From contig JAABSW010000013.1 of NCBI GenBank assembly GCA_011390155.1, forward strand, positions 1-63,568: a stretch of DNA of 63,568 bases, written 5' to 3'. Within the stretch, counting starts at the first letter, position 1. The number at the start of each line of letters is the position of its first letter. This document shows, piece after piece, positions 48,175-57,171 of the stretch. Source of the DNA: Clostridiaceae bacterium. GTDB taxonomy: Bacteria > Bacillota > Clostridia > Peptostreptococcales > Tindalliaceae. Under the pieces are notes generated by a model. The model searched no databases, was not told the origin of the DNA, and saw only the letters and a program-made list of their open reading frames with translations. The position numbers and the translations under genes are program-made.

Positions 48175-48693
48175 ATGAAAAAATGGATTATTGCCGGTGC
48201 GTTAATACTGCTGATGACCAGTGGCCAAACAGCAACGGCAGAAGCAACGAATACAAATGTAGATGATAATACCATCAGTGAGGCAATAGCTGAAGAGCCA
48301 ATGCTGGAGGTTTTGGTGCCTCAAAAAGACCGGGTTACCAGCCGTGAAACCATGATGGTTTCTTTTCGTGCACCGACGGACAGTTTGGTTGTCGTGGAAG
48401 TATTCCATACCATGGGGATGGCTGACAACGAAACACCAGTGGCACTGTATGAACCCATGGCCTTTGAAATTGGCGTTTTGGAGCGGGGATGGGTGGAACT
48501 GACATTGCAAAAAGGAATTAACCGCATTGTCCTGACCACCACATTGGCGCAAAAAAATGTAGAACCCAAGGTTGAGGTGACGGAACGGATCATTACTGTG
48601 AAAGACTTGGAAGAGGTGCGAGAAGAACTCAGCCGCAACGTGATGCAAACAACGGCCACAGATTTGATTCGGCGATTGACCAACATGGAGTAA
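48175..48693 (+). CDS. Secreted protein of unknown function in the wal operon
   Basis: A 172-residue protein with a clear signal peptide (MKKWIIAGALILLMTSGQTATA) and a likely cleavage after TATA or TAEA. The mature part has an acidic start, then beta-rich sequence (MLEVLVPQKDRVTSRETMMVSFRAP, DSLVVVEVFH, GWVELTLQKGINRIVLTTTL) like an immunoglobulin or bacterial surface domain, and a C-terminal helix. I do not recognise the family. It lies between walK and yycH, an unusual place, directly downstream of the WalR-type box, with 28 bases to yycH. Confidence 0.8.
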   Translation: MKKWIIAGALILLMTSGQTATAEATNTNVDDNTISEAIAEEPMLEVLVPQKDRVTSRETMMVSFRAPTDSLVVVEVFHTMGMADNETPVALYEPMAFEIGVLERGWVELTLQKGINRIVLTTTLAQKNVEPKVEVTERIITVKDLEEVREELSRNVMQTTATDLIRRLTNME

Positions 48694-48721
48694 CTTCATC
48701 CACCGACGGAGTGACGATGAC

Positions 48722-50245
48722 ATGAGCAAAGAAAAATTGAAAAGCCTGCTGTTGGTTATATTAATCGCCACCAGTGTTGTGCTTACCCAGCGTGTCTGGT
48801 TTAGTTCGCCTCTGCAGATGACTTCCTCGGAGGCTTCTTATTTATACGAAAAAGAAGACCAACTGCTAGCAACCCGTGAGCAGGTGATTCGCCCTGAAAA
48901 AATGGTCGTCGGATTTGGAGGCGGAGCAGAAAACAGTCATTACACTTTTTTGGCGCCTTCAGACCTGGACAGGTTTTGGCAGGAAATGAAGATGATCCTA
49001 CGGGATCATTTTGTTAGTATGCCCGTGGTTCAGACCATCACAAGGGAAGAGTATGAAGACCTGCGCACCAATCGCCACGTGGAAATGCATTTCGGAAAGG
49101 GCTTTCCCACCGCTTTCCTCTCCGTCTTATTCGACCAGCAGGAAAACAGCCTGGCATCCGTCACCAACGAAATTCAGTCTATACTAGTCCCTGTCCGCTA
49201 CCAGGGCAACCTATACCTGGTGGGTGATGAGGACCAGGTGTATGAATTTCAGTTGCAGCCACAGGATCAGTTGCACCAGGTGGATGTAGCAGAATTGGTG
49301 GATAGCATTCCTGTGAACAGCTATGTGAAATACTACCCCCTCTTTTCCTATGCAGGCAACCAAACACTGCTTCCTCTCACTTATCAAAACAATAAACCCA
49401 GAATTTTCACAGAAAGTGAAATTGATGCCAGCAGCAACGACCACATGAACAGGTGGGCGGGGCGTTTTTTCAATGAAAATTTTGATTTTGTCAAGACCAT
49501 TCAGGAAACGGGTGGCACCCGAATTTATATGTATGGCTATGGACAGCAGGAAGTACGTATCAATAACCGGGGTCTGTTGGAATACTCAGCTGCAACGGGA
49601 AATCAATCCAGCAGCAGTGTAAGCCGGGCTCTGGACACAGCCCTCATGTTCAAGGCAGACCACTATGGACCCAGCGATGGTCTGGTGCTGCGGGAAGTAG
49701 AACTTTTGGAAGAAGGTCAACTGAGGGGATACCGGTTTGGCTTTGGGTATCATCTGAGAGACTTGCCAGTGGTGCCGGCTCAACTCAGCCAACCTGTTGA
49801 AATTGAAGTTTTCGGTGAAAGCGTCAGAAGCTTCAGCGTCCTTCTTCGCAGACCCATGAGCCTGCCGGAAGTGATGCCGGAAGCGGGTATATTGTCCCCT
49901 CATCGCATTATTGAAGAAGATTTTAACCAGCTGTTGGAAGAATTTGCAGATCGCCAGGGTCTTGAAGCACCGGAAATGCCCCTCCAGGGAGAAGAAGAAG
50001 CCGACATTGAAAACAACGCAGACAACCAGCCTGACCCAGGGGAAGGATCCTTGGTGACAGGTGAAGACTTATTGGGTGCGATTCGCTACGTAGAGTTGGT
50101 ATACCTGGACCGTCAGGAAACCCATCGCCGGGAATTGATGGTGCCTGTCTGGCGCATTGTCATCGACCAGGTTGCCTATGATTTTGACGCGCACGAAGGA
50201 ACCAGAATGCAAACCACGATTCTGACGGAAGAAGGTGTGCGCTAA
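48722..50245 (+). CDS. yycH: YycH family regulator of WalK
   Basis: A 507-residue protein with one N-terminal transmembrane helix (KSLLLVILIATSVVLTQRVW) and a large extracytoplasmic domain, the YycH architecture. Residues about 420-455 form an acidic linker. Sequence identity to Bacillus YycH is low by eye; position between walK and yycI supports the call. In Bacillus and Staphylococcus, YycH and YycI act at the membrane on WalK. The TAA and the yycI ATG overlap by one base. Confidence 0.82.
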   Translation: MSKEKLKSLLLVILIATSVVLTQRVWFSSPLQMTSSEASYLYEKEDQLLATREQVIRPEKMVVGFGGGAENSHYTFLAPSDLDRFWQEMKMILRDHFVSMPVVQTITREEYEDLRTNRHVEMHFGKGFPTAFLSVLFDQQENSLASVTNEIQSILVPVRYQGNLYLVGDEDQVYEFQLQPQDQLHQVDVAELVDSIPVNSYVKYYPLFSYAGNQTLLPLTYQNNKPRIFTESEIDASSNDHMNRWAGRFFNENFDFVKTIQETGGTRIYMYGYGQQEVRINNRGLLEYSAATGNQSSSSVSRALDTALMFKADHYGPSDGLVLREVELLEEGQLRGYRFGFGYHLRDLPVVPAQLSQPVEIEVFGESVRSFSVLLRRPMSLPEVMPEAGILSPHRIIEEDFNQLLEEFADRQGLEAPEMPLQGEEEADIENNADNQPDPGEGSLVTGEDLLGAIRYVELVYLDRQETHRRELMVPVWRIVIDQVAYDFDAHEGTRMQTTILTEEGVR

Positions 50246-51123
50246 TGGATTGGACAAAGGCGAAAACCATTTTAATCATTGCGTTTCTCATTACCAATGT
50301 TTTCCTTGTGGCAGGTTTGGTGCGTGAAAACACCCGCCAGGAATCCCCTGTCATAGACGAAACGTATATGACACAAACCTTGGCCTTCCTGGAAGACCAG
50401 GGTCTTGTGCTGGAAAGGGAACTTCCCAGAAACATACCCAGCCTGGCACCCATGACAGTGGAATATGTTTTTTTCCCTGCTGCTGAAACCGCAGACCATT
50501 TTTTGGGTGATGACTGGGAGCTGACAGGGGATAATACGTTTCAGAACGAAGTGCGTCAGTTGACCATCATCAACAGCAAACAGCTGATTCTTCGAATGAT
50601 TGAACCGGAAAACCCACTCCAAAACATGAATGAAGAAACCATTAAAACAGCCAGTCGGACTTTTTTGGAAGCACAGCAACTGTATCCTGAAGGACTGAAT
50701 CTCTCACAAATATATGTTGGAATAGTACCGGAGTACCATGAAGAACCCCTCCATAAGCTGGTGTATGAACAGACCTATGAAGGCCGTTTTATTGGCGAAA
50801 GCTATGTGCATGTGTACCTGAACCAGCAAGGGATCGTGGCAGTGGAAGCGCTGCTGCTGAAAAACCCTTCTGAAACAGAGCAGACATCAGTTCCCAGAAC
50901 GATGATCGACGCACCGGAGGCACTGCTCCGTAAACTGGAGGAAATGCTGGCTGAAAACCAATCCCAACTGCCGGTTGTTGTCAGCCGGGTGGAAGCCGGC
51001 TATTACTTCCCCCTGACAAGTGACCCGCTGACTTCCTGGGAAGCCGTGGCGTCGGGCACAGCAGTACCTGCCTGGAAAATAGTACTGAAAGAAGGCAACA
51101 CTTATTACCAGGAAGCCTTTTAA
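50245..51123 (+). CDS. yycI: YycI family regulator of WalK
   Basis: The 292-residue protein begins MDWTKAKTILIIAFLITNVFLVAGL, the characteristic YycI membrane anchor, and has an extracytoplasmic domain with the two-lobed YycH/YycI fold pattern. Its one-base overlap with yycH implies equimolar synthesis, as expected for a YycH-YycI complex with WalK. No terminator is obvious after it, but murA has its own promoter. Confidence 0.85.
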   Translation: MDWTKAKTILIIAFLITNVFLVAGLVRENTRQESPVIDETYMTQTLAFLEDQGLVLERELPRNIPSLAPMTVEYVFFPAAETADHFLGDDWELTGDNTFQNEVRQLTIINSKQLILRMIEPENPLQNMNEETIKTASRTFLEAQQLYPEGLNLSQIYVGIVPEYHEEPLHKLVYEQTYEGRFIGESYVHVYLNQQGIVAVEALLLKNPSETEQTSVPRTMIDAPEALLRKLEEMLAENQSQLPVVVSRVEAGYYFPLTSDPLTSWEAVASGTAVPAWKIVLKEGNTYYQEAF

Positions 51124-51176
51124 ACATCTGACGTATGAAGTGACAGCGATAACAAGGACTTTTGGAAGCACAAATC

Positions 51177-51248
51177 ATGGAAACAAGAATTATGTAAACG
51201 TGGTAATTATGGAAACAACTTGACAAAAGCGGGTAAATAGCATAAAGT
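51177..51248 (+). promoter_or_regulatory. Promoter region of murA with a direct repeat
   Basis: TTGACA (51220-51225), a 17-base spacer and TAAAGT (51243-51248). Just upstream ATGGAAACAA occurs twice, at 51177-51186 and 51209-51218, a 32-base period that could be an operator. Confidence 0.6.
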
Positions 51249-51304
51249 CATTTTGAAAGTTTTTTTTCTCAGGTTAATGAAATTAGAATTGTTAAGGGTG
51301 GTGA

Positions 51305-52618
51305 ATGACCGGTCTTCGGATCGGGTACTATATGGAAAAACTCATTATTAAAGGCGGCGTAAAACTAAAAGGGCAAGTGGATGTAAGCGGGTTTAAAAAC
51401 TCTGCAGTGGCCCTGATTCCGGCAACGGTTTTGGCAGGTGCTCCCTGTACCATCGACAATTTGCCAGGCATTAGTGATATCAAAATATTGACACAGATTC
51501 TCCGGGATTTGGGAGCAGAGGTGACTGAAAATGGTCTAAACCCCACCAATGGATCCCACTCACTGATCATCGACACCACCACCATGACAGAATGTTTTGC
51601 AGACTATGACATGGCAAAAAACCTGAGGGCTTCCTACTATTTATTAGGTGCAGCCCTGGGCCGCTTTAAGAAAGCACGCGTTGCCTATCCAGGCGGGTGC
51701 AACATTGGTGTGCGCCCCATTGACCAACACATAAAAGGTTTTGAAGCATTGGGAGCCAGTGTATCCATTGAACACGGCATTATATCTGTTGAAGCAGACA
51801 AGCTGATCGGAGCTGAAATTTACCTGGACGTTGTCAGTGTTGGTGCTACCATCAACATTATGTTGGCAGCTGTCATGGCAGAAGGGAAAACCGTGCTGGA
51901 AAATGCTGCCAAAGAACCACACATTGTGGACGTGGCCAATTTTCTCAACTGTATGGGCGCAGACATCAGGGGCGCCGGAACAGACGTGATCCGCATCAAC
52001 GGGGTTAAGGAAATGGGCGGTTGTTACCACACTGTCATCCCAGACCAGATTGAAGCCGGCACTTACATGATTGCCGCAGCTGCCACTGGTGGTGACGTGA
52101 TGATTAACCGTGTGATCCCCAAACATTTGGAATCGGTCACAGCCAAGCTAAAAGAAATGGGCGTTGACATTACGGAAGAAGACGAATCCCTGCGGGTGCG
52201 TGTCAATGCGACAAAACCACTGAAGAATGTTAGCATTAAAACCCTGGTTTACCCAGGATTTCCCACAGACCTGCAACAGCCAATGAGTTCATTGTTGTCC
52301 GTTGCCAAAGGCATCGGGATTGTGACAGAAACCATTTTTGAAGGGCGGTTCAAACATGTTGAACAGCTGAAAAAAATGGGTGCCAACATCAAAGTGGAAG
52401 GTCGGGTAGCTGTTATAGAAGGTGTGGAAGGTCTTACGGGCGCCACGGTAACTGCCACAGACCTGAGGGCAGCAGCCTCCCTGGTGATTGCCGGTTTAAT
52501 GGCCGAAGGCACCACAGAAGTGGAAAACATTCATTTCCTTGACAGGGGTTATGATTTATTCCAGGAAAAGATACAAGCCCTGGGCGCAGATGTGCGCCGG
52601 GAAACCGTGGAAGACTAA
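51305..52618 (+). CDS. murA: UDP-N-acetylglucosamine 1-carboxyvinyltransferase
   Basis: This 437-residue enzyme transfers enolpyruvate from PEP to UDP-GlcNAc, the first committed step of peptidoglycan synthesis. The PEP-binding cysteine is in [12 protein letters not shown] (residue 132 from this start), so the protein should be sensitive to fosfomycin. [19 protein letters not shown] and [13 protein letters not shown] are family landmarks. The ATG at 51305 has AAGGGTGG upstream; an ATG at 51332 matches usual N-termini (MEKLIIKGG) but has a poor ribosome site. Here murA sits between yycI and walJ. Confidence 0.95.
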   Translation: MTGLRIGYYMEKLIIKGGVKLKGQVDVSGFKNSAVALIPATVLAGAPCTIDNLPGISDIKILTQILRDLGAEVTENGLNPTNGSHSLIIDTTTMTECFADYDMAKNLRASYYLLGAALGRFKKARVAYPGGCNIGVRPIDQHIKGFEALGASVSIEHGIISVEADKLIGAEIYLDVVSVGATINIMLAAVMAEGKTVLENAAKEPHIVDVANFLNCMGADIRGAGTDVIRINGVKEMGGCYHTVIPDQIEAGTYMIAAAATGGDVMINRVIPKHLESVTAKLKEMGVDITEEDESLRVRVNATKPLKNVSIKTLVYPGFPTDLQQPMSSLLSVAKGIGIVTETIFEGRFKHVEQLKKMGANIKVEGRVAVIEGVEGLTGATVTATDLRAAASLVIAGLMAEGTTEVENIHFLDRGYDLFQEKIQALGADVRRETVED

Positions 52619-52636
52619 AATGCTGGGGGCGCAACA

Positions 52637-53443
52637 ATGAAGACAGCCTTCTGTACCCTGGCCAGCGGCAGCAGTGGTAATGGCCACCTCCTTGTCAGCG
52701 GCGGTGAAACACTGTTGATCGACGCTGGATTCAGCGGTAAACAAATACAACAAAGAATGACTGACATTGATGTCGATCCGGCAACGCTTACCGGCATTCT
52801 CATCAGTCATGAACATAGTGATCACATACAGGGTGCCGGGATATTATCCCGGCGCTTTGACGTACCCATTTATGCCAATGAAGCCACGTGGATAACCATG
52901 GAACATAAGCTGGGTAAAGTGGCCCCCCGGCACCAACGCCTCTTTGAATCAACAAAACCTTTTGCTATCGGATCCATCGGGGTGACCCCTTACCATCTGT
53001 CCCACGATGCGGCAGAACCGGTGGGTTTTGTGTTGGAGACAGAGGGACGAAAAATATGCATCGCCACAGACCTGGGGTGTATTCCCCATGGGTTTTATGA
53101 GTTAATGAAAAATGCAGACCTGGTGATCATGGAATCAAACCACGATGTTGATATGTTGCAGGTGGGTAAATACCCTTATCCTCTAAAACGCCGCATTTTG
53201 TCGGATCAGGGACATTTATCCAACGAAACAGCCGCCAACGCCATTGTCGAAATGGTGCGACGCAATGTGCAATCTGTTCTGCTGGCTCATTTAAGCAGGG
53301 AAAACAATTTTCCCCAGCTGGCCCTTTCCACAGTGACAGGTATATTGGCTGAAAACGGAATGATACCAGAACGTGATCTAATACTAAACTTATCAGTACG
53401 TGAACATGTCAGCTGTTTGTACCAGTTTGCACCGGGTACATAA
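52637..53443 (+). CDS. walJ: Metallo-beta-lactamase fold protein WalJ (YycJ)
   Basis: A 268-residue protein of the YycJ family. The metal-binding motif is SHEHSDHIQG (His58, His60, Asp62, His63). It starts FCTLASGSSGNGHLLVSGGETLLIDAG and has LSHDAAEPVGFVLE and HLSRENN. YycJ proteins belong to the nuclease branch of the fold, and DNA 5'-3' exonuclease activity has been reported for homologues; its link to WalRK is positional. Confidence 0.92.
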   Translation: MKTAFCTLASGSSGNGHLLVSGGETLLIDAGFSGKQIQQRMTDIDVDPATLTGILISHEHSDHIQGAGILSRRFDVPIYANEATWITMEHKLGKVAPRHQRLFESTKPFAIGSIGVTPYHLSHDAAEPVGFVLETEGRKICIATDLGCIPHGFYELMKNADLVIMESNHDVDMLQVGKYPYPLKRRILSDQGHLSNETAANAIVEMVRRNVQSVLLAHLSRENNFPQLALSTVTGILAENGMIPERDLILNLSVREHVSCLYQFAPGT

Positions 53444-53460
53444 TGGAGGAGGTGGTTTGA

Positions 53461-54987
53461 ATGGACAACGAAAAAAAATATGACAGCACATCTGATAACG
53501 AAGAAGAAGTGTCAGAAGAAGTGTCAGAAGAAATGAAAGAAGAAAACCAGAAAACTTCACAGGAATGGCCTAATGAGCCTGAAGAAAATCCTGTCAGAAA
53601 AGAAGAAAATCTACTGGAAGAAACCCTGGACGAACTCGAAGAACCAGATGAAGAACCAGATGAAGGACCAGAAGAAACACTGGATGAAACTGAAGGTGAA
53701 ATTCTGGAAAGGGCTAATGCAGAAGTGGAAAAGCAGGAAGAGGAACTGGAAATAGTCGAGGAATATGAGTTTGACATCGACCTGGGGGAAGCCAAGGAAC
53801 GGGTGAGCCCGGTGGTACCTGCTCCGGCAGTTTTACCACAGTCACAGAAACCAGTACCTGAAGCTCAATCAAAAGCAAAGGGCATTTCAGCAGGCAAACT
53901 CTTCACCATGTTGGTAGCAGCGGTACTGGTAGGAGCTCTTCTCAGTTTTGCCATCTTTTATGCGGCACTTCCCTCACTGCTACAGACCCGAGGTCTGGTA
54001 GGCACAGGCATTCCAGTAAATAACGGGAATTCTATTGTCATTAACCCCAGTAATGACTTAAACGTATACAGTGCTGTGGCGGAAAAAGCCATGCCATCGG
54101 TGGTGGGCATCACCACGGTGCAGGAGACAGAAGGACTGTTCTCTGGCACACAGCGTTCACAGGGGATTGGCACAGGGGTTATCGTGGACGACCGTGGGTA
54201 TATCCTCACCAACTCCCATGTCATCAACGATGGGCAGGCAGACGAAGTAACCGTATTACTCCATGACGGCAGTCACCATACGGCCCAGGTTCTTTGGCAT
54301 GAACAGGCCATGGACTTGGCAGTGATTAAAATTGAAGGCGGCGTGAACCTGATCCCGGCAGAATTGGGTGACAGTGACGCCCTCATAGTGGGTGAAATCG
54401 TGGTGGCCATTGGCAATCCCCTTGGCCTGAACTTTGAACGAACCCTGACCCAGGGTGTGGTCAGCGGGCTGAACCGCAGCATACAGGTGAGTGCCACGCA
54501 AGTCATCGACAACCTGATTCAGACCGACGCTTCCATCAATCCTGGAAACAGCGGTGGCCCCTTGTTGAACACCCAGGGGCAGGTGATTGGCATTAACACC
54601 GCCAAAATGTCCAGTGGTGAAGGGCTGGGTTTCTCCATTCCCATCAACACGGCCAAACCCATTGTTGACCAGTTCATCGAACGGGGCGAGTTCCGGCGGG
54701 TGTACCTGGGCATTAGAGGGTTTAACGCCCGTAACGTGGAAAGTGCCACCGGCATCACCCTGGATGTAGACAAAGGTGTGTTTGTGGTTGAAGTAGTCCC
54801 AGGATCTGCTGCTGATACAGCCAACCTTCAACCGGAAGACATTATCATTAGGCTGGATGGCGTGGAAGTGGAGACCATGGGAAGCCTCATTCGGGAACTA
54901 TACAAATTCCGACCCGGTGACCAAACCACTGTCACTTATCTGCGTGGTGAAGAGGAAGTTACCGTCGACATCACTCTGGCAGAGTAA
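53461..54987 (+). CDS. htrA: HtrA/DegP-like serine protease with acidic cytoplasmic domain
   Basis: A 508-residue membrane-anchored protease. Residues 1-140 are cytoplasmic and extremely acidic, with repeats such as SEEVSEE and EPDEEPDEGPEE. One transmembrane helix is at about 146-168, then a trypsin-like domain with His253 (TNSHVI), Asp285 (MDLAVIK) and Ser364 (NPGNSGGPL), and a C-terminal PDZ domain (about 410-505). It degrades or refolds damaged exported proteins. It ends the wal cluster, as htrC does in B. subtilis. Confidence 0.95.
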   Translation: MDNEKKYDSTSDNEEEVSEEVSEEMKEENQKTSQEWPNEPEENPVRKEENLLEETLDELEEPDEEPDEGPEETLDETEGEILERANAEVEKQEEELEIVEEYEFDIDLGEAKERVSPVVPAPAVLPQSQKPVPEAQSKAKGISAGKLFTMLVAAVLVGALLSFAIFYAALPSLLQTRGLVGTGIPVNNGNSIVINPSNDLNVYSAVAEKAMPSVVGITTVQETEGLFSGTQRSQGIGTGVIVDDRGYILTNSHVINDGQADEVTVLLHDGSHHTAQVLWHEQAMDLAVIKIEGGVNLIPAELGDSDALIVGEIVVAIGNPLGLNFERTLTQGVVSGLNRSIQVSATQVIDNLIQTDASINPGNSGGPLLNTQGQVIGINTAKMSSGEGLGFSIPINTAKPIVDQFIERGEFRRVYLGIRGFNARNVESATGITLDVDKGVFVVEVVPGSAADTANLQPEDIIIRLDGVEVETMGSLIRELYKFRPGDQTTVTYLRGEEEVTVDITLAE

Positions 54988-54993
54988 ATAATA

Positions 54994-55050
54994 GGAACCC
55001 GCAAGATCCGGAACTTTGAAAAGTCCAACGGTTCTAGCGGGTTCTTTTAG
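54994..55050 (+). terminator. Terminator after htrA
   Basis: GAACCCGC (54995-55002) pairs with GCGGGTTC (55037-55044) around an inner CCG/CGG and ACTT/AAGT hairpin, then TTTT. It closes the wal cluster. Confidence 0.78.
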
Positions 55051-55064
55051 TGGGAGGGTCTGCA

Positions 55065-55982
55065 TTGGATCAATTTGGCATCATGGTAGGGTTGAATAAA
55101 AAAGCATCCTTTGAGGGATGGTTCTGTAAAATTGACGATAGAAAAAACAATTTAATGATCTCCGTCATCTGGGGCTATTCAACACATGAAAACTCGAAAC
55201 ACGCATTCATTCAATTTCAGGATTCTTTGAATCACCAGACCACCTATCTTCGCTACCCCATGGAGGCACTGAAATGGACGACGGATCCTTTTGTGCTTCA
55301 CATTGGAAAAAACCAGTTGTCCAAAAAGCATATGATACTAAATTTTGAAGTGAAGGGGGTTTGCGTTAAAGGAGATTTTTCCTTCAGCGGAATGACGCCC
55401 ATCAACGCATCATTTTTGAAACCGAATATCATGGGCTGGCTTACCTATTTTCCAAACGAATGCAATCATTCCATCACCAGCATGAAACATCAGGCTGTGG
55501 GTACACTTCAAATAGACGATCAGTCATGGGAGATGACTGATGCGGACGTCTACATGGAAAAAGACTGGGGAACCGGATTTCCAAAAGAATATGTCTGGGC
55601 CCAGGCCAATGATTGGGAGAACAGTGCGGTGGTTTTCAGTTACGCCTCGGTACCTGTGCTGGGCAAGTATAAAAAAGGGTTTTTTCTGGTCCTTCATCAT
55701 GAAGGTGTGGAATACCGTTTCAGCAGCATTGAAGGAAGTAGCATGATCAATTTTAACGTCTCACAGGATGCCTTTGAAACCACCATAAAGAAAGGAAAGT
55801 ATCGCCTCACCTTAAAGGCAAAGCAAGCCAATCCTGTGGCCCTTGCATCACCAGCCCAGGGGGAGATGAGGGACCATATCAAAGAATCTTTAGACGGGAA
55901 CGTTGATTTGACCCTGGAAACAAAAGGTGGAAAACCAGTGGTGTTGTCCAGCCAGCGGGCTTCCATTGATGTTCATTTTTAA
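55065..55982 (+). CDS. Tocopherol-cyclase-like protein
   Basis: About 305 residues with no signal peptide or membrane helix. The segment DADVYMEKDWGTGFPKEYVWAQANDW, with its EKDWG and WxQ(A)N core, and an N-terminal FEGWFCKI are features I associate with the tocopherol cyclase-like family. Clostridia are not known to make tocopherol, so a different lipid-like ligand or a purely structural use of the fold is likely. The start is TTG at 55065 behind GGGAGGG. It stands alone between the htrA terminator and a convergent gene. Confidence 0.72.
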   Translation: MDQFGIMVGLNKKASFEGWFCKIDDRKNNLMISVIWGYSTHENSKHAFIQFQDSLNHQTTYLRYPMEALKWTTDPFVLHIGKNQLSKKHMILNFEVKGVCVKGDFSFSGMTPINASFLKPNIMGWLTYFPNECNHSITSMKHQAVGTLQIDDQSWEMTDADVYMEKDWGTGFPKEYVWAQANDWENSAVVFSYASVPVLGKYKKGFFLVLHHEGVEYRFSSIEGSSMINFNVSQDAFETTIKKGKYRLTLKAKQANPVALASPAQGEMRDHIKESLDGNVDLTLETKGGKPVVLSSQRASIDVHF

Positions 55983-55990
55983 CGTAAATG

Positions 55991-56974
55991 TTAAAGGTCA
56001 AATTCACTTGCTTTTGGGAACAGACCATAAAGGCCGCCGGTATGAATGAACAAAATCTTTTCCGAATCAGACAGGGTGCCTTTTTCAATTTCGGTCATCA
56101 ACCCCCTAAAAGATTTTCCTGTGTACACCGGGTCCAGGATAACACCTTCACTGGTGGCCAACTGGTGTATAAATTCCAATTCTTCCGGGGTGTTCAGGGC
56201 ATAGCCCCGTCCGGCGTAACCATCCAGAAACTCCAGGGCATCCCCAGGAATCTCAGTTTCCGGGGAAATCCGATGGAGGCATTCTTCCACCAAACTGTGA
56301 ACGATGGGTTTAAAAACAGTTGAATCATCGGCAATGGGGATCCCAATGACCCGGTGTTTGTTGCCGTGGATCAGGTTCCCCAGTACCAACCCGGCATGGG
56401 TACCCCCGGAACCGACAGCACAGACAATGGTATCAAAATTGGTTTCCATGTTTATTTCCTGCAATAATATTTCTTCATAGGCAGCCATGTACCCAAAGGA
56501 GCCAATGGCGTTGGAAGCACCCATGGGGAGCAGGTATGCCACTTTTCCACTGGCCTCGTACTCAGCCTTCAGCGCCCGCATCATTTCCATGTGATGCTCA
56601 TTAAAGTCCTCCGGTTCCATGTAGGTGATGTTGACATCCATCAACAAATCCAACAACAGGTTGCCATGGTCCGGTAATTCCGGGGTGCCTCGCAGCACCA
56701 GGTGACAGTCCAGTCCAAGGCGGCGGGCCACAGCGGCTGTTGCCCGGGCATGATTTGACTGTAAACCACCGCAGGTGATCAGCACTTCTGCCTGCTGGTC
56801 CAGGGCTTCCTGCACGGCAAATTCAAGTTTGCGCACCTTGTTGCCACTGAATTCAATGCCGGTATGGTCGTCCCGTTTTAAGTAAATGTCTTTGTTATGC
56901 TTTTTAGATAAACGTTCCAAATGTTGAATGGGTGTGGGTAAATGGGCTAAATGCAGTCTTTTTGGCAGGTTCAT
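55991..56974 (-). CDS. D-cysteine desulfhydrase/ACC deaminase family PLP enzyme
   Basis: A 327-residue fold-type II PLP enzyme. The cofactor lysine is in EFSGNKVRKLEFAVQ, followed by CGGLQSNHARATAAVARRLG and a glycine loop VGSGGTHAGL. D-cysteine desulfhydrase releases pyruvate, sulfide and ammonia; ACC deaminase is a close relative and cannot be excluded. It is one of only four minus-strand genes to the right of the origin. The ATG follows AAGGAGG. Confidence 0.88.
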   Translation of the reverse strand: MNLPKRLHLAHLPTPIQHLERLSKKHNKDIYLKRDDHTGIEFSGNKVRKLEFAVQEALDQQAEVLITCGGLQSNHARATAAVARRLGLDCHLVLRGTPELPDHGNLLLDLLMDVNITYMEPEDFNEHHMEMMRALKAEYEASGKVAYLLPMGASNAIGSFGYMAAYEEILLQEINMETNFDTIVCAVGSGGTHAGLVLGNLIHGNKHRVIGIPIADDSTVFKPIVHSLVEECLHRISPETEIPGDALEFLDGYAGRGYALNTPEELEFIHQLATSEGVILDPVYTGKSFRGLMTEIEKGTLSDSEKILFIHTGGLYGLFPKASEFDL

Positions 56975-57078
56975 AAGGGTTCGCCTCCTTAAGGCACTTG
57001 TCGGTCGATAGTGATAGCTTTATCATATCCGATGTTAGGCGAAACTGCCACCCCCAATTCAAGGCTGCGAAAAGGGAA

Positions 57079-57084
57079 TATAAT
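57079..57084 (+). promoter_or_regulatory. Possible -10 of the next lipoprotein gene
   Basis: TATAAT 88 bases before the ATG at 57172; no good -35 at the right distance. Confidence 0.35.
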
Positions 57085-57171
57085 TAAAAAGACCGGCTTT
57101 TACAGGATTAAACTGTTACAGTGAAACCTGAGGCTCATATTATCGTATACATGAATGGAGGTGTTTGGCGG

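Noticed and set aside
51193-51210. WalR box upstream of murA
   Set aside because: One TGTAAA half-site is present, but the second half at five bases does not fit TGTWAH.
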